The notes under the pieces are model-generated. The model saw only the letters and a program-made list of their open reading frames with translations, did no database searches and was not told the DNA's origin. This document shows positions 50,270 to 62,570 of a stretch of DNA of 64,000 nt, in pieces. Location: the NCBI GenBank assembly GCA_023053575.1, contig JAKZAP010000009.1:22549869-22613868 (forward strand), in the 5' to 3' direction. Within the stretch, counting starts at the first letter, position 1; the number at the start of each line of letters is the position of its first letter. This DNA comes from Branchinecta lynchi. Lineage: Eukaryota; Arthropoda; Branchiopoda; Anostraca; Branchinectidae. A program made the translations under genes and the position numbers.

Positions 50270-51250
50270 CAATAGAGAGATTGCACCCTACCCGATGAAA
50301 ACGGATATTGCTACTCCATCATCACGGGATCGTAACAACAAAATTTAGCATTGGGAGGTATAGGACTTTCAACTTTGAAATTAAATTATTCGCGTTTCAA
50401 TATCATTATGAGGCAGGGACTTGCTGGAAATGTTAATTGGGCTATCACGAACCCCATTGGTCCGCGATGACGCGAATTTAAAAAATGTGTCATAATCGAC
50501 CAATAGCGACCAATTGTTTAAAAACTTCGACGCCTCCAAACTCTTACTTCCATGGAAACTCTTTTTCAAAAATAGAATTATACAGTTACGAAATATCCCA
50601 ATTAACATTTCCAGCAAGTCCCCGGCTCAAAAATGATGATAAAACGTCGATAATTTAATTTCAAAGTTGAAGGCCCTATACTTCCTAATGATAGATTTTT
50701 TCGTTATGATCCCGTCCCTTTTCGTCGGGTACGGTGCAATCTTTTTGTAAACGAGACTCCGTCTTTGTTTACAAACTTCGACGCCTACAAACTCTTACTT
50801 CCATGGAAACTCTTTTTCAAAAATAGAATTATACAGTTACGAAATATCCCAATTAACATTTCCAGCAAGTCCCCGGCTCAAAATGATGATAAAACGTCGA
50901 TAATTTAATTTCAAAGTTGAAGGCCCTATACTTCCTAATGTTAGATTTTTTCGTTATGATCCCGTCCGTTTTCGTCGGGTACAGTGCAATCTTTTTGTAA
51001 ACGAGACTCCGTCTTTGTTTACAAACTTCGACGCCTACAAACTCTTACTTCCATGGAAACTCTTTTTCAAAAATAGAATTATACAGTTAAGAAATGGCCC
51101 AATTAACATTTCCAGCAAGTCCCCGGCTCAAAATGATGATAAAACGTCGATAATTTAATTTCAAAGTTGAAGGCCCTATACTTCCTAATGTTAGATTTTT
51201 TCGTTATGATCCCGTCCGTTTTCGTCGGGTACGGTGCAATCTCTTTATGA
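50270..51250. repeat. Foldback with right arm amplified as three 250-bp tandem copies
   Basis: AGAGATTGCACC...CCCGATGAAAACGGA at the left is inverted as CGTCGGGTACGGTGCAATCT at the right. The left arm is single. The right arm unit (from AAACTTCGACGCCT to ACTCCGTCTTTGTTTAC) is repeated at 50522, 50773 and 51023, the last cut short by the terminus. Outside lies a repeat seen uninterrupted at 61790-61955. Confidence 0.85.
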
Positions 51251-51519
51251 CTCAAATCCTGAGCCAGCGCAGCTGGGACACCGTTTCTTCTGTTCTTCTG
51301 CAGGTACCCAGAGATTCTGCATAGGAAGGGAGAGATAGTCATCAAATGTATACTAAGATGCAAACGTCGCGTCTAACACTATTCAGCTTATTACACCGAT
51401 TTGCCCAATGCTTTACACGCGAGAAAAAGTCCTCCCTCCAGCTCCCTCCCGTAGTGGCCGGATTCGATTCGGGCCAAGAAAGAGCAGGTCTTAGGCATCT
51501 CGATACCCAGCCATCATGG

Positions 51520-51715
51520 TTACACCCAAGGCCGTATCTAGGGGGGTAGGGGGTTGAACCCCCCCCCCCACGAAACATACAAAAGTACTCATTTTCATAC
51601 GCTTTTCCTTCTTTTTTGTCCGACCCGCAGGCAACCCCCCCCCCCCCCCCCCCGATAGGCAACGGCGCCCCCCCCCCGAACTAAATTCCTGGATACGGAC
51701 CTGGTTACACCCCTC
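51520..51715. repeat. Short inverted element with C/G runs
   Basis: AGGCCGTATCTAGGGGGG at the left and CCTGGATACGGACCTGG at the right are near-inverses. Between are several C homopolymers (the longest about 18 at 51636-51653). Confidence 0.5.
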
Positions 51716-52124
51716 TTGAAAACCGCTCATCACGGTCGGATCCGAACTGTACTCCACAACGGCACAACCAGGGCAAATGACCTTTGTGCCAACCAAATTT
51801 CAACCTAATCCCGCCTCGTCCCGTTTGGTCTCTACGAGTATCTAATTTCCGGGACCACCCTCAACTCCTTTCCACTGTGGTCGGGTACGGCTAAGATGTA
51901 CAGAAATCTATAAATATTCTTGGAGCCCAAACCGACTTTGAAACAATCAATTTGTAAAAGTTTAAAATTCATTTTGTAAACATTGTTTGCTAAATGTACA
52001 GAAATCATATCGCGGGCATCTGCTCTCATCACGTATCAAGCTTCACCCAAATCAGATCACCACTTTGCAACTTCGTATTACAAGATCCCGAATCGCCCAC
52101 CCCTCATCCCCCCTCACGGACGAC

Positions 52125-52397
52125 CGGAGCCTCGTTTTTGTTGCATGCTGCAGGTCCGCTTTTCGGCCGATTCCGGACTGATTCTTTCTACATCCGTTTT
52201 TGCACTGCAGTACTTCCGAGGAAGACGGCAGCGCTTCTCGAGAATCACGGACTTGCTCACCGACCAAGTCCGTGCTTCCCTGCAAGGTGCTGCGCTTCAA
52301 GCAGAAGAAAGTGAATTCAAAAACGCATATTGTGCAAAAGCAAAGAAGTACTGCAGCAGCGATGCGGCAGCGCTATTGCAACAAAAACGAGGCTCGG
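52125..52397. mobile_element. MITE, AGCCTCGTTTTTGTTGCA family, copy 2 (3-bp TSD CGG)
   Basis: The element 52128-52394 is inverted relative to 33114-33389, with CGG on both sides. Confidence 0.8.
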
Positions 52398-52568
52398 GTA
52401 AAGGAAGATATTCTTGACGATAAGGTCGGGTCCTTACTATGTGTGCCAATTTTCATTGTCCTGGCTCGTAGGGACAGAAATAGAAATATTGAGCAGTGAC
52501 TATTTTTTTCATAGTTTCCTTCAAAGTTTCCAAACAAATGCTGCTTAAGTCTACAATATCTAAAGAAG

Positions 52569-53332
52569 AACAAGACAAAAGGTTTCGATGGGATCCCAAA
52601 AATTTGATATTTGGTCCTGTAGATATCCGGTCTTCGCCAGACACCTTGAACATTTTTACTATTAAGATTTAGAAACAGAACAAGGTCCATGGCTATAGTC
52701 ATCTAAAAAAAACAATTTCAGGTATGGATTCACCATGTGTGCATTCACCCCTAGACTATAGACGTCAAAAGCAGGTTCAGCATGTCTTTTTACCCCTAGA
52801 TAGAACTATCTAATCAACTTCAGACAAAACTTTTACTTTTAACACATTTTCCGGTTTCAGACGGATTCCAGACGAACTAATTGGACAAGGAAATGACTTT
52901 AATATAAATTTCAGAATGTCTTCTTACCCATAAATCGAAAATCTAATCAACTTCAAATAAAACTAATCAACTTTATATAAAACTTTTACTTATAACAAAC
53001 TTTCCGGTTTTGGCCGGATTCCGGGCGAACTACTTGTCCGGCAAGAAAATGGTTTTCATATCCATGTTCAGCATGTCTTCTTACCTATAAATCTACTATC
53101 TCAATAGGTATATAAAAAAAAAATTGTTCACCCAATGTGATAGCCCTCCCCCCCTCTAAAATCTGAGTTACAGAGCTCGATCCCTCCCTCCAAGTTTCCA
53201 AGTCTTCACACCAAGTTTCATCAAAACATCTCGTTCTCTTCGAGAGTTATCGTGCTCACAGACGGAAAGACAGAGGGACAGCTTTTGCGATGTCATAGGT
53301 ATCCCTCCATTTACGTTTTGTGATTCCAAAAA
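52569..53332. repeat. GGGATCCCAAAA repeat, copy
   Basis: Begins AACAAGACAAAAGGTTTCGA, with two TTTCCGG units, and ends ACGTTTTGTGATTCCAAAAA (diverged terminus). Confidence 0.8.
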
Positions 53333-54558
53333 GGTAAGGTTACGAAGGGTTACGCAAAAGGGTCCATTCAAGTGTCGGTTACGGGGGAATAATGTCGACT
53401 AGTATCTGGATTTTGTGAAAAGAAAAAGGCAGGGACGACACTAATCACTCCCATGGACTAGTAAATTCTCCCATATTGCCGGCATGTCAATTAACTACAG
53501 GAGTGTTGCATGAAATCGCCCTTACTATGGCACCGCCCACCCCCCAATTGGCCATGGTACATGATCCTGCCACCTTGGATCATGAAGCTGCCACCCCCAG
53601 AAAAATCATGCAAATTCCAAGAAAACAGCAAATTTTGTTATTTGCAAAAGGTCAAGGAACCTCTCTGACCAAACAGCTGACCTCTAACTTCACCATGTAG
53701 CAAAATACTATTTTTAGCAAAGTGGGCGACTTCATGATCACTTGGGTGCCTATATTCTTTCGTGTTCTTCAGCTTAGCCTTGAACAATTACAAGTAAACT
53801 ATGGTACCAGCAGAAAGTGAAGGTTCTAAGCTTCCTTTCAGGATACTCCACTGAATTTTATCTCAACCTTTACTCTTTTTCCCTAAGTCATTTCCCAAAA
53901 ATAGGAGTTTAGGGTGGCGGCTTCACGCAGCACTCCTGTACTTCGAATGATCCCTCTTTAGTGCTGGGAATGAATTCTACTCCTACCTACAACGGCCTTG
54001 AGGTCATCAGTGACGTATTCCTCAGTTTCCACTCTTACATATAACAATTAAATTCCAATACGTTCAAATCCACCCTCAGATCGTTCCACACCCTTTCCCG
54101 ACAATGCTTCTATTTGCATTCTCGGTATTCAATAATGCGAAAGCAGTTAACTCTTAATCGGTGGGATTTCCCTCACGACACGAACTAGTGGGGGATAGGC
54201 TTACAAGTGGTTTTGACGAGGGATCCCAGAGGAAAATGAGCAAGAGAAGCGATATTTAAGCTGACTGAAAAGCAAGGAAAAAGAACAAGATTGAAGATTT
54301 CTCTGGGATCCCAAACTTGACTGACGACACAAACTGGTACGGGACAGGCTTACAAGAGGTTTCAATGGATCCCAGAGGAAGGGATCCTCATAATCCAACT
54401 TTTTTGAAAGATGAGAAAAACTGACACGGGATAGGCCTATAAGTGATTTTGACGGTGGACCTCAGAAGAAAAGAAGCTAGGTATTTGAGCTGAATGAAAA
54501 GCGAAGAAAGAACAAGACCAAGTATTCTATGAGCCCAAGCTGACTTTGAAAAAAAAAA
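53333..54558. other. Intron; three short GGGATCCCAGAGGAA-type repeats, no gene
   Basis: 54190-54490 contains three loose copies of a segment with GGGATAGGC-TA-AAG and ATCCCAGAGGAA. 53333-54190 shows nothing I recognise. Confidence 0.4.
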
Positions 54559-57109
54559 AACAAGACCAAAGGTTTCGATGGGATCCCAAAAATCCAATAT
54601 TTGATCTAGACAATTGGGTCGTGTCTTCGCCAGGTCCAGTCTTCGCCAGACTCCTTGAACATTATTAATATCAAAATTCGGAAACAGATCAAGGCCAAAT
54701 AGCTAATCATCTGTGAACCAAGTTCAGATATGGATTCAGCATGTATGTATGTATATTAATGTATATATTTATTGCCCATCATAAATGTAAGAATACAACG
54801 TTGATGGAGTAATAAAGAAAGAAAAAAAAAGGAAAAGAAACGAATAACTTCTGACAAATATAAATATAACAAATAATGGCAATCTTATACATGGGCAGAC
54901 ACACGGTCAATGAAGGACCATTTCGAAGGTGCTTACACCAATAAGCTGATTACGATGTCTGTTGTTTTCTGCACCGCGGATACTGGACTAGCAACTCCGT
55001 ATCGCAAGAATAGGGAGCTGTTCTTAGTCCAGAGAGGCAGCCTTAGCAAATATTTTGCATACTTGTCGAAACACTTCCGTATGTCCTTAATATCCGAAGC
55101 AGTAAAAAGAGACCAAAATGGTGCAAGGGCAAGCAAATGCGGTACAACAAATGCATTATACACGCTAGCTCGGATACGGCAGTTAAATTTGAACTTTAAT
55201 GCAACTAGTAAACCGTACGCTTTCCTAGATTTACTAGCAAAGAATTACTTCATGAGCTGACGCGTTGCGCGAAGGTTTGACCCAATCGGCTCACCGAGAT
55301 ACGTCAGTGTATCTTGTGCTTGAATCAGGTGTTAACCCAACTTAAAGTTCAATGGGCACATCAAACAACCCCAATCCCACTCTGTAACAACCTAGAAACA
55401 ATGCGTACCCCCTAGCTCAGCAGCTTTTTCAACACTTTCCTCTCTGTGATATTTCAAAGCGTAATTTTTTGGGCCAGTACATGCTCAATTTACTAGCTTG
55501 GACAAAGATAAAAGTGATGTTTCTTATGACACTTAGCAGATCTTTATTTTATGCATAAATCAGCTTGTATAATTCAGATTTAAATCGGCTATTTGTTTTT
55601 TAATGATTTTCATAGCTATGTTATTTTTTGTAAACCTATTGCATATTCTGGTACATTTTATAAAGCAAGTTAATCAAGCTTCACAGCACTACTCCACAAA
55701 GAAAAACTTTCAATATAGGCACTTTAAAACATAGAACTTCTGGTGAAACACTAGAAAAATCAGGTAAACTGCATCTGCTGCTTGACTTTGGTGACGTCTC
55801 AAATATATCCTTTTCTATTAAGCATTGCTGGGAGTTTTTGAATTTCCTGCCACTATATCCCAGCTCCTGAGATTTGGATCGCCGAAATGCCAGAGAGGTA
55901 AAGACAAGGGATAACAAGAAAATGGCCGATTTTCGTAGCGACTTCTAAAGGAAGTCGGAAATGTTTATTTGTGAAGCATTAGATACAAAATAAAGCATTA
56001 GAAGTGTCCATTGTGCTTTAACATTTGTCGGGCAATGTGAGCGGCGACGGAACACCAGGAACTCAGTCTTGCTCTCGTTGAATCGAAGACCAATACGTTT
56101 ATACTCGCTATCGAGGATTCGAAAATTTTCCTCAATTCCGGACGCTGTTCTACTGATATCAAGGATGTCGTCCGCATAATGAGCTAGCGAAACATCAGTA
56201 CCTTTAACATGTGGTTAGAACTTTCTCTTGCGGCTCAGTGACAGTATTATTAAACAGGGGCGGAGAAGTAACAGCACCCTGTCTGATACCTATTTTTACT
56301 GGAATTGAAGCAGTAAGTTCCACTGTACCAGGTGAAATGGTCACCTTTACTTTGCCGTTTAGCTTTTTATACATATCACGCATCGCTTTGATGACGGAAA
56401 TATTTACTCCAGGCTTATAAGCAGTCAATAAAATATGCGAGTGTATACCTGAATCGAAGGTTCTAGATACGTCTAGCCCAGCAATATATAATACCTTATT
56501 ATTTTCATGAGCATGAAGAAGTAAATTGGCAATCAAATGATGAGCATGTGTTTACCCCTATAAGTCATATCTATTTTGACGAAAACTTCCTGCCTTACTT
56601 CTGCCAATTTTTCGGGTTTCGACAGAATTCCGGAACTACTTGTCCGGTGAAAAAAGAATGCTAAGAAACGAACTCAGCATATCTTCTTTCCCCAATATCG
56701 AACATCTAACCAACCTCAAATAAAATTTGTACTAACAAACTTTCCGGTTTTTGCCGGATTCCGGACGAACTATTTGTCCAGCGAGAAAATAGTTTTCATC
56801 ATCGTGTTCAGCATTTCTTCTTACTCCATAATCGACTATCACACTAGCTGTTTCAAAATATTTTGTTTGCCCCTTAATTTGAACCCCCACCCCGCTACAA
56901 AGCCCATCTACGAACGGGACCTGTCCAATGACCCAAAGAATTCTCACACCAAGTTTCACCAAATCATCTCATTCCCTTCGAGAGTTATCGTGCTTACAGA
57001 CGGACGGACAACTTTTGCGATGTCATAAGTTCAAGTTCAAGTTTTTAGTTTTCAACATTCACAAATAAATAAATAAAAAAACTCCACTTACGTTTTGGGA
57101 TCCCAAAAA
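54559..57109. repeat. GGGATCCCAAAA repeat, split by a retrotransposon
   Basis: The left part 54559-54744 (AACAAGACCAAAGGTTTCGA...) resumes at 56543 with GCATGTGTTTACCCC and ends TTTTGGGATCCCAAAAAA at 57109. A short A/T-rich insertion sits at 57029-57080. Confidence 0.75.
54738..56549 (-). mobile_element. 5'-truncated non-LTR retrotransposon with RT core, TSD AGCATGT
   Basis: AGCATGT flanks the insert (54738-54744 and 56543-56549). Minus-strand pieces in order: LDVSRTFDSGIHSHIL and GIRQGAVTSPP (56204-56536, RT), a YADD catalytic box near 56170, a break of about 690 bp (55345-56035) with unrelated DNA, then YLGEPIGSNLRATRQLMK near 55260, a stop, and VVPHLLALAPFWSLFTA (54933-55163). The 3' end is a TACA/CATA-type tail. 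Many disablements, so inactive. Confidence 0.75.
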
Positions 57110-57117
57110 AACAAGAT

Positions 57118-57401
57118 CTTTAACATGCATAAAAAAGAGGTGTATCATCTGCAAATAATATTATAAGAGCTTCAGTTAAATAACATTGGTAAACATAAAT
57201 AGGAAAAAGTAGAGTTCCCAATATAGAACCTTGCGGGACTCCGCGCGTTATAAAATGGCTCTCAGATGTTACGTTTGACTTATGCAGAACTTGCGCCCTT
57301 TTAATTAAATACGAATCAAACCATTTTAAAGCTATGTTACCTACCCCTATCGATTTAAGAATCTGGAGCAACTTATCATGATCAATAGTATCAAAAGGCA
57401 A
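57118..57401 (-). pseudogene. Non-LTR reverse transcriptase fragment
   Basis: Minus-strand reading has FDTIDHDKLLQILKSIGVGN, GVPQGSILGTLLFPIYV and FADDTPLF, which are RT motifs of CR1/L2/Jockey-like elements, with the catalytic FADD retained. About 94 residues only, and truncated at both ends. Confidence 0.8.
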
Positions 57402-57811
57402 CAGTTTCGTCTCAAAAGGGCGAAAATCTCATCCTTTCCTTCTGGCCATATTTCAAGCTAAAGCTACTTTCCCCGTCGCAGTTTCCTATCCACACCACCG
57501 GACGAAGAGACTTTTCGGAAATTCCTTAGAATCCATTGCCCGGAGCGCGACACAATCTCTGTTAGAATCGATGAGATACACATAAATACTCAGTTCATCA
57601 CCGGTGGCTTCTGAGGGACTTGAGAATTCTAGAAGACGACGGTACATCCGAGTTGGTTGTTAAAGGAGATTGTCGTAAAGGAGATGCAGTGCGAGATTGA
57701 AGTGTGGACTCGCCTCAAACCAGTAGTCCACAAAGTCCACAGAACCGGTTGAAAGACAAACAGACCCTGGTGAATGGCATAAACAGGAAGCTGGAACCAG
57801 GGGCGTCACGC
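57402..57811. other. Intron, nothing firm
   Basis: CAGGGGCGTCA at 57799 resembles the hAT end at 4754. Otherwise no feature. Confidence 0.35.
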
Positions 57812-58113
57812 CCGATGAAAAATTTATCTCAAAATAGTACTATGAAGTAGTACAAAAAAGTAGCATGCAGTACTAACGATGCTACTACATCTTCTACTTC
57901 AAGGCTACCGTGTTATTGCATACTAGTACGTACTACTATTAGCAAGACCGGATGCTACTATGGCAAGACAGGATGCTACTGGATACTACTAAAGAAGATT
58001 GGACCAGTCTGAGGCACATTAAATGATAGTATTATTTGCTATTACATAGTATTACATGCAACGTGTTCGTACTACTACCATACTACTACGCAGGATACAA
58101 ATTTTTCATCAGG
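57812..58113. mobile_element. MITE, CCCGATGAAAAATTT family, full copy
   Basis: CCCGATGAAAAATTTATCTC at the left, AAATTTTTCATCAGG at the right. The body is without insertions and is a good reference for family length (about 300 bp). Confidence 0.85.
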
Positions 58114-58759
58114 CGACTAGGCCCCCCCCCCCACTGAATGTTGTCGGCCAGTCGGTGGAAAACAGACGAGTCTGCGCGAAGTGACGCCACTTTTCGTAAA
58201 AACAGTCAATTTTTTTCTTGGAAACAGCAGATTTTTTCTTTAAAAAAAAGTATTTTTGTTTTTAAATCAGCCGATTTTCGTCAACACAGTAATTTTTATC
58301 TGCAAAAACAGTCGGTGAGAATGACTAGCCGGTCGTTGCCTCCCCCCCCCCCCAAACATTTTGGCTAGTGTGCCTCTAGCTGGAAGTGTTTCAACTAAGA
58401 TATTCTGACATAATTGGTGAAGCAAAAATTGCAGAACCGGTCTCATAAAGAGAACAAACACGGCAAGCCTAAAAGCAGTTTAATAAATCAGGGAAATACA
58501 GAATCTTGGGAATGAACAGATAAGCAGCTAAATTCCTGCTCGCGCTACCGCTGTGGTCTCGTCATCGACGAATTACAAGAATCATGGGATTAAAGATTCA
58601 ATTGTGGCTGTTTTAGAGCGTCGTGCGCAATTTCTGGAATCCCTCGACCCTCTAAACAGCCTCTATCCAGCAATTAAACAATAGTTACAGAAATAGTGTA
58701 TATATTATAGTGTATTTTCTCTTTTTTGAATTAAGTATTGCCAAGTTAAAATTGTATCT
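58114..58759. other. Diverged MITE (relative of 33840-34110) and plain intron
   Basis: 58118-58370 holds a C-run, TGTCGGCCAGTCGGT and AAAAACAGTC-type words. 58380-58759 shows no feature. Confidence 0.45.
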
Positions 58760-59165
58760 TAATAATAATAATTAATAATTCCTTTATTCTCCATAATAGC
58801 ATAAGAAACACGCTAGCTTCGGATAGTCAATTACATGTTAATATACTTATTTTCAACACACTTAAAAAAAAAAAAAAAAACAGCCTCAGGAATTAAAGTT
58901 ACGTACAAAATAAGGTACAAATGAAGACAAGTACCGGTCAGTCGAATTTACAGGTGGCAGGCTTGAAGACCGATTGACCGTGTAAACTGCCTAGTACAGG
59001 ACTTCGGTCGTAAATCTGACACATATTCAGGCAAAATATCTCTGTGAGTTTCAGACGACAGACATTTGAACCCAAATTTCATCGTCAGGGCATGTCTTCT
59101 TTCTTTAAGGGTCGGTAGACATAATACACTAAGACTATCTTCATATGAAACATACTGGGTGTGCG
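58760..59165 (-). pseudogene. Non-LTR retrotransposon 3' end with C-terminal RT segment
   Basis: On the minus strand 59165 to 58948 reads TQYVSYEDSLSVL, TLKERRHALTMKF, CLSSETHRDILPEY, ending at TAA 58950-58948. The order is the same (YVSYE..L / L..RR / CLSSE) as the fragment at 47728-48022. An A/T-rich 3' UTR follows to about 58760. It has no start, so it is a relic. Confidence 0.7.
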
Positions 59166-59401
59166 TTGTTCATTGTTCCACTTTCTTTATTTCTTTTTTA
59201 TACTCTATCAGTGACATTTTATGTAAAGATGGATAATACACATATTCATTCATTCATTCAGATACATTACAGACTTCCGTTTGCCGATCCGCCCTGTAAT
59301 TACTAAGTACGACGCTAAATAGCGGGCATTACCGAAATGATGTTATAACTTCCCAAAGATGGCGGCCGGTGCGGTTCATGGCCCTAGTCCTAGACACTAA
59401 C

Positions 59402-59800
59402 TGAGGCTGAAAAAGTATGTGAAAATTAGTGTAAAGTGATTTCTTTTTTTTTTTACTGCCTTCACAGGCTCATTCGGGCTTCCGCAGTAAGAAGCATCAG
59501 CTACATGTATAAAGGATGTTAAGAGGGTTACAAAAGGTGTGCGTGTGCTCATGTAGTTGTAGTTTTCTTTGTTGTTGTTGTTTTTTTCTTTGCTTTCTTC
59601 CTTCATTTATTTTTGTTCTTCCTACCCTTTCAGATTTTTTCTCTTTTTTGAAAAAGCATGTGAAAATGAATGTAAAGTGAAGTTTTTTTGGGGGGTTTTG
59701 TTTTTACTGCCCCCACAGGCCCATTCTGGATTTCCTGCAGTCAGAAGTATCAGCTGCATGTATAAAGGATGTTGAGAGGGTTACAAAAGGTGTGTTCATG
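59402..59800. repeat. Direct duplication of ~140 bp
   Basis: 59408-59540 and 59652-59792 align (GTGAAAAT-AGTGTAAAGTGA, TGTATAAAGGATGTT-AGAGG, GTTACAAAAGGTGTG). A (CATT)n tract at 59247-59262 precedes them. Not coding. Confidence 0.7.
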
Positions 59801-60236
59801 TAGTTTAGCATATAAAAGTTGGTTTGCAAAATAAAAAATATCAAACTAAAACTAAAAAACTAAACTCATAAGAGAACGAGCTTATAACCATATTTTGCTA
59901 TTTCTCTGTCACAAGTGTTAATAGTAAGAAAATGTGAGACTTACAGAAACTATGTCCGCTTTGAACTGAAATATGCCTAATTGTACTGTGTTCTTCAAAA
60001 CTGTGCTAACTGAAAATTCTTTGAAAACTGAGATAACTATACCATTGGAAAGAACACAGCTGATTTGGTATTCTGTTAAATTGTGCTAAATGTTAGATGA
60101 CGACATGAGCAGCATCTAATAGGTAGATTAGTTTTAATTTTCTGAGTTCCTACTTTCTTCATGCAGATGGCGTACACAAAACTGTGCCCAAAAATTATGA
60201 GAATGTAGTTATTAGATCAGTTCTGAAGAACACAGT

Positions 60237-60690
60237 ACAATTGGCCAAATTCCTGTTCAGCGCTTCCAAGCGGACTGGTTTCTGTTAATCCCCCCATGCC
60301 TCACCGTCATTACTTGGATCAGACATGGTAAAATAGATCCACGATTTAGTAAGCGGAAAACTTGTCATCTGTGTCCCAGGTATTGGAGGTTTTGCATATG
60401 TTTCAGCAGCAGAAAATGAAAGAGACCCACTACCCAACGGATTCGACTTTTTACTATGTCTTGTGTAGACATAGTAAAAAGTCGAATCCATAGGGTAGTG
60501 GGTCGCTTTCTCTTTCTGCAGCTAAAACATTTGCAAAACCTCCATTACCTGGGACACAGATGACAGGTTTTCCACTTGCTAACCTCTGGATCTAGTTTAC
60601 CATGTCTGATCAAGTAATGACGGTGAGGCATGGGAGGTTTAACAGAAACTAGTCCGCTTGGAAGCGCTGAACAGGAATATGGCCAATTGT
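60237..60690. repeat. 454-bp near-perfect long hairpin
   Basis: Left arm 60237-60460 and right arm 60468-60690 are almost exact inverses around a 7-base loop TTGTGTA. The inner 22 base pairs (GGATTCGACTTTTTACTATG...) have no mismatch. The arms begin with ACAATTGGCC and end GGCCAATTGT. The flank 59988-60236 carries a further inverted pair (TGTACTGTGTTCTTCA / GAAGAACACAGTACA). No coding potential. Could be a foldback element or a hairpin-RNA source. Confidence 0.9.
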
Positions 60691-60989
60691 AAAGTACACC
60701 CTTATACTAGAGTGGGGGATTCCTTCTCTTAAGTCAACTCAATAAAGAGACCTTTTCTGAAGGCTGAATACGTCCCATTTCCCGCCTTTGCTTATTCAGT
60801 CGTATGGGATGGGGATCGGTGAATATAATGCGATTAAAGATTTCTTAGAGATATATAGCCTACGCGTAATTACAGGAAATGTTTTGAAGATTGTGAATAA
60901 TACCTAGCTGATACCTAGCATTTGGGGACTCGCTAAAGTGTACTTCAAGGTTTAAAGGCAGGCTGAAGGACAGAGGAGAGAAATGTTTG
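60691..60989. other. Intron, nothing recognised
   Basis: No repeat or exon detected. Confidence 0.35.
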
Positions 60990-61283
60990 CCCGATGAAAA
61001 ATTTATCTCAAAATAGTACTATGAAGTAGTACGAAAAAGTTGCATGCAGTACTAACGATGCTTCTACTTCAAGGTTACCGTGTTACTGCATACTACTATA
61101 CGCTACTGTTAGCAAGACTGGATGCTACTATGGCAAGACAGGATGCTACTAGATACTACTACACGAGATTGGACCAGTCCGAGGCACATTAAATGATAAT
61201 ATTCTTTGCTATTACATAGTATTACATGCAACGTTTTCGTACTACTACCATACTACTACGCAGGCTACAAATTTTTCATCGGG
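60990..61283. mobile_element. MITE, CCCGATGAAAAATTT family, full copy
   Basis: CCCGATGAAAAATTTATCTC and AAATTTTTCATCGGG bound about 294 bp, very similar to 57812-58113. Confidence 0.85.
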
Positions 61284-61627
61284 TGGCTAACTGTAAATAT
61301 TTTGAGGTATTGCTGACCTATACTAATAGTATATATTGTCATTTTATAATTGTAGATATATAGTTACTGATTAGTTTAATGTTTTATGAATTGATGACTT
61401 TTTATTTATATTCATTTATAGAAGTTTATTTATATTTATACGTATCATTTAAATATAACCGCCATAAGTCAATGATAAATCAAAAAGGGTTATTATTTTC
61501 CTTGACGTCCTATGCTATTCGTTGCAAAAGAATATATGGAGAATATAATTAATTTAAATTTAAAAAAAAAAAAAATTAACAATCGGCTCGATTGAATTTT
61601 GATTGTCTGTGTGGACTGACACTGCCT

Positions 61628-62570
61628 TTAAAGTTAAACTGAAAAGCCAACTTATTTTTGTCTCTTACAATTGAATACACTGAATTATTTGGATTATGCT
61701 AAGGTATCTTTTGATTTTCCACAATCTGCTCTAGTAGTGACGTTCAGAATACTCTATATGACTAAGTCCAGAACACGCCAGTGATCCTCAGGAAGAAGGA
61801 GTAAGCGTCTCCGTAACAACTCAGACTCAACGACTCAAATCCTGTGTCAACCAATCACGGCGATCTTTGGGAGCAGACGTGACACCACTTCTGCCTTTCT
61901 TCCGCTAGGTACCCGGAGAGGCCGGAGATTTTGCATCGGCAAGAGATAGTCATCAAGAGCGTGCTCCACTCTACTTACCGTAGTTACTACGCATGACGTC
62001 ACGAATTCTGGCTTTCTGCCGTCAAGGCTGGAACGATTTTTCTATTAAAATCTCGGGCAAATCCGACCAATCACGTTGCAGAGATGCGTAGTTACTACGC
62101 TCAGGAGCATGGTAAGCAAATAGTAACTATTAGTTACTATTTCAAGAAGGCTGGAACGGTCAGCGTAGTAACTTTTCGTGAGGATGGAACGGAAATAGTA
62201 ACTATTAGTAACTATTGTTAGAAGGGTGGAACACGCTCCAAAAGTATACCTACGGCCGTCTCCTACTGTAACGCGCAAAATTTGAATCTCAGTATAAAAG
62301 CGGCTTTGAGTAGCCGTGATCAGCTCGCGGAAGAACTACATGAATGCTTATTCTTCATCTATCGTTTTCATAAAGCATACAATTCAAGTACAAGCGCATA
62401 GAGGTACACAAATCCGACAGGGAAATTCCACTATATGAAAATCGAATAATCGTCAATAGCGGTGCAACGAAGTAACACATTTTCATCGGGTCTTCAACCC
62501 TCTTTAAGTGAATAAGTGATGGGTAACTAGATTGCCCTACCTCAACCCTTTTCAGTTAAAATTTAAGTAA
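61628..62570. mobile_element. AAAGTTTAACTGAAAAG-family element with nested GAGCGTGTTCC MITE
   Basis: Left TTTAAAGTTAAACTGAAAAG and right CTTTTCAGTTAAAATTTAA. Inside, 61957-62238 is a GAGCGTGCTCCACTC...GGGTGGAACACGCTC element, and 61790-61955 matches the DNA flanking the foldback at 50.2-51.3 kb. Confidence 0.7.
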
